This document shows, in pieces, positions 23,101-32,560 of a stretch of DNA of 64,000 nt (positions are counted from its first letter, which is position 1; each line of letters begins with the position of its first letter). Made by a program: the position numbers and the translations under genes. A model generated the notes under the pieces. The model ran no database searches. It saw nothing but the letters and a program-made list of their open reading frames with translations, and was not told where the DNA came from. The stretch is from Sorghum bicolor. Its lineage: Eukaryota; Streptophyta; Magnoliopsida; Poales; Poaceae. Location: assembly GCF_000003195.3 (NCBI RefSeq), contig NC_012878.2, positions 38,812,751 to 38,876,750 of the forward strand, written 5' to 3'.

Positions 23101-23402
23101 CCAGGTAGAATGTTAGGATTACATCGGCGGGCTGGTTGCTGATGTGGCCGAAATCCAAACTTGATGGGTAACCGATGTTCAACAATTGATCGGTCTAAAC
23201 CAGGCATCTCGGTATAATCCCAAGCAAAGCAATCTTTATATTCCTTTAACAAACTAGTCAATTGTTGCTTACTCTCATGATCTAATTTAGCACTAATAAA
23301 AGTAGGCCTAGGCTTATCACCACTACCTATATCTACTTCTACCAAATCATCGGCCGATGTGAATCCCTGGCCTAATTTTCCATCATCGGCGAATCTATCC
23401 AT
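20169..23402 (-). pseudogene. Element G pol: RT, RNase H, archaeal-type RNase H, integrase
   Basis: The open frame 23402-20364 (1012 residues) covers nearly all of pol. RT has its first catalytic Asp in SFMDGNAGYNQ (about D177) and YIDD at 241-244. RNase H spans about 388-505 (STDGS). A second RNase H begins LFFDGSTCDRGAG (about 521) with E562 and GDS (D586), typical of the Tat lineage. Integrase has the HHCC finger (H719, H726, C757, C760) and the core. The first catalytic Asp position reads N789 (AINLIGQI), while D850 (TTDQGT) and E886 (QAEASN) are normal with the D-x35-E spacing. A TAA at 20366-20364 interrupts the C-terminal domain, whose remaining ~65 codons run in frame to a TAG at 20171-20169. 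The ATG at 23402 overlaps the gag-protease stop as TAATG, one base back in frame. Confidence 0.9.
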
Positions 23403-26400
23403 TAAAAACCGTCGTCAGAACCGACTGCTTGGATCGGTGGAATCTCATAATCGGCAACTTTGAGAAAATCTTTCTCCCAAACTTCTCCTGAAATGCACCT
23501 GGTCCTTTCGTAAGTATCCGCTTCTGCCGATGCGATAACATAAGAAGAATCTCCTGGGACAATCTCAATCTTGTCACCTACCCACTGAACCAAGCATTGA
23601 TGCATTGTAGATGGGATACAACAATTGGCATGAATCCAATCTCTTCCCAATAATAAGTTGTAAGCACCTTTTCCGCTGATCACGAAAAAAGTTGTCGGCA
23701 AGGTTTTGCTGCCGATGGTCAACTCTGCACATATCGCCCCCTTGACTGGAGACACGTTTCCTTCAAAGTCTTTGAGCATCATATCGGTCTTGGTCAAATC
23801 TTGATCCCCTTTCCCAAGCTTCCGATATACTGCATACGGCATAATATTAATAGCAGCTCCACCATCAACTAGGATCTTGGTCATTGGCTGCCCATCAACC
23901 CTTCCTTTGAGGAACAGAGCTTTAAGATGCTGCCTCTCGTCATCGGCAGGTTTCTCAAAGATAGCCGTCATCGGATCCAGAGCCAACTGAGCTATCTGAT
24001 CAGAAAATTCCAACTCATCATCACTGGCTGGTGCAAGAAACTCCATCGGCAACATGAAGACCATGTTGACGCCTGCCGATGGACCTTCCCTCTTAGTGTC
24101 TGACGGCTGCCGACTTCCAGAGTTCTCTCCCTTGTTTAGCTCTTCTTGCCTTTCACGTTGCAATCTCCTTTTCTGTGTCTTGGTTAATCCTCCAGGGCAC
24201 CATGGAGGAAGTGGCCTTTGCCTTGCCGTCGGGCGTCGGTTCTCCCTTGACTCCATACGATGCGTGTTAGCATCCCTGCAAAATATGAATTCATCGGGAA
24301 CCCGCGCATCAGCCATTTCCTCGAGCTCTTCTTGGTTCCTGGGAAAATACTGGACACGGTCACTAAGTCTGTCGTGCCCACTAAATCTGCCCCCCAGCCA
24401 GTCATGAACTGACACCCTTCCTCTGATCGGCCCATTAAATCGCCGTTCATCATCATGATAATGCCGATCGATCCCATCGTACCGATCATAACCGTTGCAC
24501 TCAGGGCAGTCTCTGACAGTAGGAAGCTTGATATTTTCCTCCCAACAATGGATGAAGAATGGACAATTCCAATGATCCCTGTGCCGATTCCACTCCTGTC
24601 GGCGTCTTTCTTCTTCCCGTCGATAATCTTCCTGCTGGCGCCGATACCGATCTTCCCGTTGTTGCCATTTTTCTCGAGGCCTTCTATGAGTTATGACGAT
24701 ACCAGATCGAGGAGGCCTTCCTGAGCTAGTTCCTTCCTGGACCAAGCCCTTACTTCTTGCATCGGCAGTAGTAACTTGATGCTGAGGATCTACCGATGCA
24801 CTCTTCTCAGCTGTCTACGATGTTAAGACCTTAGCCTTCCCCTTAGCATCCAACATGTTTGTCGGGAAAGGATGTTGGTCTATCTTCATCGGCTTCTGGG
24901 CTTTGGAACTGTCAAACTTGATTCTCCCTGACTCTATAGCCGATTGCAGCTGCTGTCTGAATACTTTGCACTCGTTGGTGTCATGGGAAGTTGCATTATG
25001 CCACTTGCAATATCTCATCCTCTTCAACTCTTCTGCCGATGGGATCACATGGTTAGGCGACAGTTTGATCTGACCTTCCTGAAGTAGAAAGTCAAATATC
25101 CTATCAGCCTTAGCGGTGTCAAAAGCAAACTTCTCTGGTTCCTTCTGCCCAAAAGGACAAGACATCGGCTTCTTGTTTTTTACCCACTCTGCCAAGCCGA
25201 TTACTAGTTCTTCATCAGAATCTGAGCTTGTTGCTTCATCGACAAATGACACTTTCCTATTCCATGCTCTTTTAGGCTCGAAAGGCTTGATGTCTTGATC
25301 AGAAATCCTCTGCACCAAATGACTTAAACTTTCGAACTCCTGAGAGGCATACTTATCCCTGATATGTGGCAACAAACCCTGGAAAGCCAAATTGGCTAGC
25401 TGCCGATCATCCAGAACCAAGCTATAGCATTTATTCTTGACCTCTCGTATCCTCTGCACAAAACCCTCAACCGACTCATCATTACGTTGCCTCAACTTGA
25501 CCAAGTTGGTGATCTTCTTCTCATGAACCCCCGAGAAGAAGTATTTGTGGAATTGCTTCTCTAGATCGGCCCAAGTAATTACTGAGTTGGGAGGTAATGA
25601 TATGAACCAAGTAAAGGCCGATCCAGACAATGATGATGAAAATAGACGAACCCTCAATTCGTCCCTGTTACCAGCCTCTCCACATTGAATGATGAACCTG
25701 TTGACATGCTCCATGGTTTACGTGTCGTCCTGCCCGGAAAACTTTGTAAAATCCGATACCTTGTACCGATGTGGAAGCGGGATCAAATCATACGCGGGAG
25801 GATACGGTGTCCGATAAGAATAAGTGTTGACTTTGGGTTTTATCCCAAATTGTTCCCTCATTACTTCAGCAATCTTATCGGCCCAATATGCATCGGCATC
25901 TTGCCGATGAGGCGGCTGCGGATCTGGCACTTGGTGGCGAACCTCCACGTGTCTGTTCGGGACGTGATCTGCACGGAACATTGTATTGATCACCTGTCCT
26001 CCAATCTGCGGACCACCAAACTGTTGTCCACCGATTGGCTGTCCTCCGAGCTGTTGTCCAAAATTCATTGGCTGGTTGGGAATCTCCTGACCTTGGAACC
26101 CGGGATAGACCTGCCCTTGCTGGAACCCTGTAGTCTGGTAACTTTGCTGGGGCGATTGTGGAAAGGCTTGCTGTCCAAGCCATCCATTATTAGCGTTCAT
26201 CGGCATAGGTGCTGCCGATGATTGGTAATTGGGTACCGTCGTTGAATTGACATACCCCGACTGGGCCAAAGACCTCTGTTGCATCAGCATTGACTCTGCC
26301 GATGCGTTGGGCATCTGGAACATTGAATCTTGAGGATTTCCAGTGTGAGGCCTTGCAGTAGTAGTTGTGGTATACCGAGGACTCTGGTTCACCGGCGCAT

Positions 26401-27049
26401 TGGGAGGTGCCGATGTCATAGGAGTTTTGCCCCTCATGTCAGTTATTTGTGATGTTCCCGGTGTCAACTCTGGAGGCATACCGTAACCCCACCAGTTGGG
26501 AGGAAGAGTCAACCCTGACATTGCCGATGCCAACATATCTGTTGTCAGTTTATGCTGCCCAACTGAAATTTGTGGGTTGGTTGTCATCGGCATAGATAGT
26601 GCACCAGTAGTCCCCGATGTACTTGGAGGGACGGCAGATTGTGCACTTGCAGTCGTCAAGGCAGCCGATGGAGCCGTGACCTCTGGTGCCGTTGTCTGAT
26701 GATGGGAGGGGCCCACATAATCTGGTGGGATTTGTCCTTCCTTGAAAGTTCTTGCCACGGCATTGAAAACCGTATTAGACAGTACACCAGCTTGGTTAAT
26801 CAACGCTCGATTGATGGCATTGTCAACCATATCTTGAAGCTTGCCAGGATTGGCGTCAAAGGTAACCTGCCGTGGTGCCGGCAGTGCATCTTTCTGGACC
26901 ACTTCGCTGCTCCTGTTTATGCTGAAAGACCTCAGGCATTGCTGCTTGAACTCTTCCATGGCTTGGGCAATAGCTTGCTTCTGCTCATCCTTGAGGTTGG
27001 CCTCCGTCACGGGGATGACGTTCTCTTGATCGAGGTCAGAGATCGACAT
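23402..27049 (-). pseudogene. Element G gag-protease with two in-frame stops
   Basis: The start is placed at ATG 27049 (MSISDLDQENVIPV), 24 bp past the primer site. The order is a long Gln/Pro/Asn-rich N-terminus, the capsid core (GSAFTWFISLPPNSVITW, then FHKYFF, then LVKLRQRNDESVEGFVQR), a segment with CKWHNATSHDTNEC that resembles a CCHC knuckle, a strongly basic Arg/Glu/Gln-rich linker (near 24500-24700), a Cys-rich stretch, and the aspartic protease (ILVDGGAAINIMP, later LLLGRDWIHANC). Stops at 25720-25718 (TAA) and 24817-24815 (TAG) lie in one continuous frame. The three pieces are otherwise uninterrupted for over 1200 codons, so this copy is recently inactivated. The final TAA overlaps the pol ATG. 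Confidence 0.88.
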
Positions 27050-27072
27050 GTTGATCTTGATCTTGAATCCTG

Positions 27073-27089
27073 TCCCACTGGGCGTGCCA
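27073..27089 (-). promoter_or_regulatory. Primer binding site of element G
   Basis: The minus strand reads TGGCACGCCCAGTGGGA, seven bases past the 5' LTR end at 27097. It differs from the tRNA-Asp-type site of elements E, F, I and K. Similar sites occur in grass Tat-like Gypsy elements; I do not assign the tRNA. Confidence 0.7.
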
Positions 27090-27096
27090 AAAGATG

Positions 27097-27792
27097 TGTT
27101 GATGCAAAACTGATCTGCAAACACAAAGGGCTAATACCCGATTCAAACGTTAAGGCGTGCCAGCCGATTTGACCTTGCTATCGGCAAAGGTGATAACTCG
27201 AATACTTTAGTCCTGACAACAGCGATGCGCCCGGATGTCACGGCTAAGAGGTACTCACGCGGAACTTGAGAACACGCCGAGCTTAAGTCGACGAATTCCT
27301 AAGAACTCGTAACAAAAGGAAAAAGTATGACGAAGTCGTCGAAAAGTAAATGCTGGAATATGAGTAAAAACGTGTGTTTGATTCATTGATTGATTTTTTA
27401 TTACAAGGCCCTAGGATCTATATTTATACCCTGCTCAAAGAGCTACAACCAGACACGATTAGAATTCGAATTCCAAATTACACGGAATCCGTATACAAAA
27501 CGATGCAAATAATTAAGGAAATAACAAAACTATCCCTCGTGACAAACCGAAACTCCTCCACATAACGACCGGCAGCTTCCGGACTCCCTCTTTGCATCAT
27601 CGGCAGACCCTTTGCCATAGTCATCGGCAGACTTTCTTATCTAGCCATCGGTACCATATTACTGCCTGTGGACTTAGTCACGTTCAACTTCTCCCTCATC
27701 GGCAACCATCCTCATCGGCAACCCACTTTGTAAACATCGTACTGCCACCTTATCCTGCCATCCTAGACACGTGCCCAAAAACGGTGTCAACA
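27097..27792 (-). repeat. 5' LTR of element G
   Basis: A 696-bp LTR identical to the 3' copy except for one base by direct reading. It is followed by the GATTG target duplication at 27793-27797. It carries the same six ATCGGC/GCCGAT motifs and the minus-strand TATA box near 27420-27429. Confidence 0.95.
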
Positions 27793-28074
27793 GATTGGAT
27801 CGATAGTAGGAGTGTGAATGAAATCCTTGTTCTTCAATTGCTGATAGACTTCCTTCTCTCTTCGGGTCTTCAGTCCAAGGTCTGCTATCTTGAGAAGGAC
27901 CTTGACTTGCTGACCTGATGAAGATGATGGAGCTTGTGTGGGTGTCGGGTCGACGCTCATCTCTGATGGCTGTGAGGAGTGTCGGGTTGAACTCCTTGTA
28001 CCAATGTTCTTAAGAGCCTTCCCTGCATTCTTCACCTTCTTAAACATCCTGCAAACAAAAGTTGGCAAAAACAC

Positions 28075-28948
28075 AACTGGTGGAAAATGTGCGATAAAAT
28101 GTTAGTGGTCAGCTGTCCGGAGTGTTAGTAGTCCAGGGGTTAATCTTTCAAGTCAAGTTTTTATTTTGGTAGACCCTTCCCCTAAACAACTTTTACTTCC
28201 GCTTGGACAGCGGGATCACTATTTGCTAGGTGACAATCACTTTCTCAAAAGAACTCCAACCTTCCCTTCCACTCTCCTCTTTCTCTCTACTCTCTTCTCT
28301 TCACTACAAAAGCTCCTTCTCGGGAAACTGAGATTTGTGTTGTTTTCTGAAGTGTGTGTGTGAAGAGAAGGGGAGCTGGAGGTGGCCTTTTATAAGCTGA
28401 GCAGGGGACAGGGCGGGCGCCCTTGGTAGGTGGGCGGGCGCCCACTTGTGATGCCCATCCTGGGTGTGCCTCCTCCACTTGCTTCCTTGCTTTGATCTCA
28501 CGCAGAATAATGTTGTGTTGGTAGTGGTTGGACGGTGGAAAGATGTCAGGTGAGTGGAAACATATTGGTGGATGAAATTATATGATGGGATGTATGTGAG
28601 ATGAAGTGTATGACATGTGGGACCCAAAGAGTGTGGGTCATGCTTCTAGAAGATTTATATGATTAAATATAATGTAGGAAAATCTATGAGAATCGAAACT
28701 TATTGAAAATGATATTGGAAAATATTTTTGTGCCCCCACAATAATTAATAAATATGGGTTGTTACACACCACGAATATTATTTATCTGGGGCTTTTTTGA
28801 TTATTATAATAATGCTATGAATAAATGTGACTAATGCAAGATTTAATTATGCAAGAAATTAAAAAAATAATAATGCGGATAAATACCGATTTACCTCCCG
28901 GTGAGGGTTTGGGATTTTTAGGTCCCCCAAGCTGGACCTCCAATTCTT
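28075..28948 (-). promoter_or_regulatory. Promoter-like region for the element F accessory ORF
   Basis: There is no ORF common to sister elements here. A minus-strand TATA box (CTTATAAAAGG) lies at about 28387-28395. Just upstream are two GC palindromes, GGGCGGGCGCCC at 28410-28422 and 28430-28444, the same paired boxes found in the U3 of the LTRs of this group. A 5' leader and a splice-acceptor-like TTTGCAG directly before ATG 28047 follow. A purine-tract-like motif (minus AGCTTGGGGGACC) lies at 28922-28934, just past the gag-protease stop. The region looks like a second promoter that lets the accessory ORF be expressed apart from gag. Confidence 0.6.
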
Positions 28949-30682
28949 TTAATCTTTTGAGTTTCCTTCCTCCGGAGATGGTGTCTCCAGTGGTTCTTCG
29001 TGAACTTCCTTCACTGTAGAGTCTCTCTCTAATCTGGGTTTGAATGTGAAGTGTTCTTCTTGACCGTTTATGTTGAACTTGATTTTTCCCTTCCCGACAT
29101 CAATGTGGGCATTGGCAGTGCTCAGAAATGGCCTTCCAAGGATGATGGATACTTTCGAGTCAGGACTCATGTCCAGTACTACGAAGTCTACTGGCACAAG
29201 GAAATCTCTGATCTTGACTGGAATGTTCTCGGCGATGCCCAACGGGTGTCGAACCGATTGATCCGCTAGTTGTAGGCACATTGATGTTGGTTCTAAGGTT
29301 GCATGCTCAAGCTTTTTGTAGACTGATGCTGGCATCACACTGACACTTGCTCCGAGATCACAAAGTGCATTGTTGAAGTGTTGGTTTCCGATCGAGCAAT
29401 CATCCGACTGCAGTCCTCTGTTTCTTTTGGGAAATGGCAAATAGTTGGTGTCGTAAAAATCTTTCCTCATTTCTCTAGTTCTTGGTGGTTGTGGCAGATC
29501 TTCTGCTTCAACTGGGCTTTCTTCTTCTATCACTGCTGGTTGCACTGGTGCTGATGTTCTTTGTTTCTCTTTTGGGTATGGTGGATCTCTAGTAGCTTTA
29601 CCTCCTCTAGTAGTTATATTCTTTACCTGCTCAATGTTAGTAGCAACAGGTAGTGCAGCAGCTAACTTTATTAATTTAAGCTCTACCCTTTTATTAAGAG
29701 TGTTTTGCTAATCAAAGGCAGTTAGTAGAAAATCCATTTTATTGTGTATATCTTTTAGAGATGATTCATTTGTATCTAGCCTTTGTTTAACTTCATCATT
29801 AATTTTGGTTTGTTGAGCAATTATCTCTTTTAATGAAAGTTGCTTGAAAGTATTACCTGAATTCATACCTTTGCTATTGGGTTTACTCGAAGTTGGTTGA
29901 TATTTGTATGCTGTCTCAATGGCCCTTTGATCTTCTTTGAACTTGGCCCTCTGGTCAATCCAATGGAGCAAATTTTCCATCTTACTCGATAACGCATTTA
30001 CTTCTTCTGGTATTTCTTCAGTTTGATGACATTGTTGAGCTTTATCTTGGAACCAGCTTTGGTTTTCTACTATCTTATCCAAAAGTATCTCTGCTTTTCC
30101 AGTTGTAAGCTCCAAGAATGATCCTTTAGCAGATGCATCTAGGCACTCACGAGCCTTCTGGGTTAATCCATGGTAGAAGGTCTGCATAAGTAACCATGTG
30201 GCCATTCCATGGTGAGGACAATCTGATATGTATCCTTGAAAACGCTCCCATGCTTCGGAAATGGCTTCTGTCTTCTGCTGTTGGAAACTGACAATATTTC
30301 CTCTTAAGGCAGTTGTTTTGCCTATAGGGAAAAACTTTGATAGAAAGGCATCTGACAAGTTCGTCCAGTTGTTGATGTTATCTTGATGAGTGTAGAACCA
30401 CTTCCTCGCTTTCCCTTCTAGTGAGAATGGAAAAAGGCGAAGTAGTATGACGTCTTTGTCAACTTCGTTGATGTGGATTGTGCTTCCAATCTCTAAGAAA
30501 TTCTGCAAGTGTGCACTGGCATCTTCATGTGCCTTTCCACTGAATTGTGTAGCTTGCACCAAATTGATGAGGCTTGACTTGAGCTCAAACTCAGGTATTC
30601 CTTCTTCTACTGCAAATCTTGGACCAGTTGGAATGTTCTCAAGGCTTGGAGCAGAGAATTCTTGCAAGGTCTTTTGTGCCAT
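28949..30682 (-). pseudogene. Element F gag and Athila-type protease, one in-frame TAG
   Basis: Gag (30682-29708, 324 residues) contains the capsid motifs INEVDKDVILLRLFPFSLEG, KARKWFYTH, and DAFLSKFFPIGKTTALRG, with a C-terminal coiled coil (AQQTKINDEVKQRLD). After a TAG (29710-29708, followed by CAA) the same frame continues through a KNITTRGGKATRDP linker to the protease. This has the Athila form ALCDLGASVSVMP, later SIILGRPFLSTANAHIDV, and ends at 28949. No zinc knuckle is visible. The stop could be a simple CAG-to-TAG mutation or a read-through site; the sequence alone does not decide. No RT follows the protease. Confidence 0.82.
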
Positions 30683-31019
30683 AGCTTCAGCAATTGGTAG
30701 CTAGCTTCTTCTTCTCTTGATTGCTTTGGTTCTGATGATGGAGAGTTGAATGTACCCAAAGTCAATCCTGTTATACCCTGTATAAAAATATAAACATAGA
30801 AAAACAACAGGGTGAACCTGCCAAAGCAGCGGTGCCTTGTTATGATTTCTCACTTAGTAGCTGTTTTATGCAATTATTTCTCTATAGTCTAGTCTAATAT
30901 TTTATATGAATAACCTTGATTGATTTTCTAGCTTTCCTTAATATTATCCTTTTGTTCCCTTTTATGACTTATTCCTGAGACTCGTATAATTCCTATAAGA
31001 TCCTATAAATTCCTATAAT

Positions 31020-31037
31020 TCCCCGGCAACAGCGCCA
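31020..31037 (-). promoter_or_regulatory. Primer binding site of element F (tRNA-Asp type)
   Basis: The minus strand reads TGGCGCTGTTGCCGGGGA, eight bases (AGCATTTC) past the 5' LTR end at 31046. It has one mismatch to the canonical Athila site. Between it and the gag ATG at 30682 lies a leader of about 340 bp without features I recognise. Confidence 0.9.
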
Positions 31038-31045
31038 GAAATGCT

Positions 31046-32560
31046 TGTTGACACTAGCTAACACCACTTAGATACTAGGTTGTCATCCCTAGCATGGCGC
31101 CAGAGTGTACAAAGGTATTTATAAATGTAAAGGCTCTCTGGAAAATAATCTATTCTATGCGCAAGCGCATAGATAAAACACCTCATTGTAGCATTTCACT
31201 AGGATAAGTATTCCAGGTATCGTTATTTATAATTTTGCTCAAGGGATCTAAAGAAGATGGAATTAAATCAAGGGACAAAATCTATCAAGGCATAGACTAG
31301 AGATAAACTTGCAAGAACATGATTACTAATGAGAAACTCGTCACACAGTCACTTACTGTAGCAGGGGGTAAACCATAAAGATAATGATAATAAAGTATAA
31401 GTTCATGGGTAGATAGCACAGCGATTAGAAAATAGACTACTCCTCATATATGTAGGTGATGTCGGATTAGCTAGAGAATGGATTCTAAGTTATCTACTAA
31501 CTACTAAGTCATAATCTACTCTAGTTATCTACAAGATCATACATAGCATAAAAGACTCTTCATTCATGTATAAGGAACATTGATAAAGTAAATCAGAGCA
31601 TCGCATGACTTACTCCACAATACCGGTTCTGCCTGTCCTATCAACGGAGGGTGGACTATATAAGAATCAACGAAGCTGTCACTATCGCGAACTACCACAC
31701 GACCCGGCCAATAGGATACATTTGCCGATAAATAACATCTAAGCACCACGCTCACATGTGATCTATCACCTAACTCCCTCGCGTCAAGAGCTAAGCGCTT
31801 TGCAAACTTATACATAAACTCATTATCAATTAGAACTATATCAAATATAGAACTAGAGCAAACTAAGAACATAATAATTAGAGACATAATGCAATTAGAA
31901 CAATAGAATTAGAGAAAGATATGAATAATACCAATCTTTATTACCGAAGATCCGAATCCAGAGCGTAGGTGCTCTACTTCTCTAATTGCTATCTAATCAA
32001 ACCTCTAAACTTGAAGGATTAGGGAGTAGCTAATTCTAATTCTCTGTGGGAGAGAAGCTCTAAACCCTAACTTTGATGGCTACCTCTGAATAATGATTTC
32101 TCCTCTCTCCTCCAGGGGCCAGGGGGTCTCGTTTTATAGTCCCCTCAAGTAAACGTGAGCCATTGGATCAAACCGACATAGATTGTATGGTTTAGATTGA
32201 TCCTTTAGGTCGGTGGAGAGTTGTCCCGAAGCAGAGTCCTGGTTGGCTTCCTGGCCAGGGCGGGCGCCCAAGGGGGGTGGGCGGCCGCCCAGCTCCCGAG
32301 CCCGAATCGCGTCCCGTTCGTTCCCTTGGCTTCTGGATCCTTCTAGATTGAGGAAAATTGTGCGGTACGTAATTATCTCGTTGTAAACATGACATGTGGG
32401 CCTTCTCTCTCTATTTTCTGATAAACCCCTGCAGAAATAGATAAACACCAAAACTCGTGGAATTCTGTCAGATAAAACCCTAATTCTAGATGTTTGTTTT
32501 ATATTGATCCTTTTTCATGTTTATTTGATTATTAATTTTAGTACTTAAGGACCGTCAACA
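31046..32560 (-). repeat. 5' LTR of element F
   Basis: A 1515-bp pair of 11022-12535 with the same TG...CA ends, a TATA box near 32130-32138, paired GC boxes at 32257-32269 and 32276-32290, and the U5 motif near 31160. It is followed by the ATAGC duplication. Confidence 0.92.

Larger units (their letters stand above)
15388..27792 (-). mobile_element. Element G: young Tat-like Ty3/Gypsy element with antisense PMD gene, TSD GATTG
   Basis: A complete 12.4-kb minus-strand element with two 696-bp LTRs, primer site, gag-protease, pol and a purine tract. It is flanked by the perfect duplication GATTG (15383-15387 and 27793-27797). Pol has RT, RNase H, a second archaeal-type RNase H and integrase in that order, the mark of the Tat lineage. 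Between pol and the 3' LTR lies a plus-strand (antisense) gene for a plant mobile domain protein. The element is densely filled with ATCGGC/GCCGAT. The LTRs differ at one base (G at 15709, A in the matching place near 27418), so insertion is very recent, of the order of 50 thousand years at 1.3e-8. Despite this, all three coding regions are broken. Confidence 0.93.
14080..28047 (-). pseudogene. Element F accessory ORF (Athila ORF-like), split by element G
   Basis: The coding parts are 28047-27793 and 15387-14080; joining them across the GATTG duplication keeps the frame. The start at 28047 (MFKKVKNAG) follows a splice-acceptor-like TTTGCAG. The N-terminal 80 residues are Ser/Pro/Gln-rich. The middle (WNITELGSRLLTLEFL, MLSWRELSDHLGF, HPTLRMFHKWLGYNLF) resembles the ORF found downstream of gag-pol in Athila-like elements and in proteins named putative plant transposon protein. 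The C-terminus has an aromatic/Pro-rich stretch and an amphipathic, probably coiled-coil tail. I see no clear transmembrane segment or signal peptide, so an envelope role is not supported. A one-base shift in a T5 run near 15002-15008 breaks the frame. The whole would be about 515 residues. Confidence 0.65.
11022..32560 (-). mobile_element. Element F: non-autonomous Athila-like retrotransposon, TSD ATAGC
   Basis: This is a complete minus-strand element with two LTRs (11022-12535 and 31046-32560), a primer site and a purine tract. It is flanked by the perfect duplication ATAGC (11017-11021 and 32561-32565). Without the nested element G it is about 9.1 kb. Coding content is gag plus Athila-type protease (30682-28949) and an accessory ORF (28047-14080) with its own promoter-like region. 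No reverse transcriptase, RNase H or integrase is present anywhere inside, so its movement would need enzymes from another element. The LTRs differ at about 17 of 1514 positions by eye, roughly 1.1%, which at the commonly used grass rate of 1.3e-8 is of the order of 0.4 million years. Confidence 0.9.

Noticed and set aside
14080..28047. Envelope protein in element F
   Set aside because: No signal peptide or convincing transmembrane segment is visible, so only an accessory ORF is claimed.
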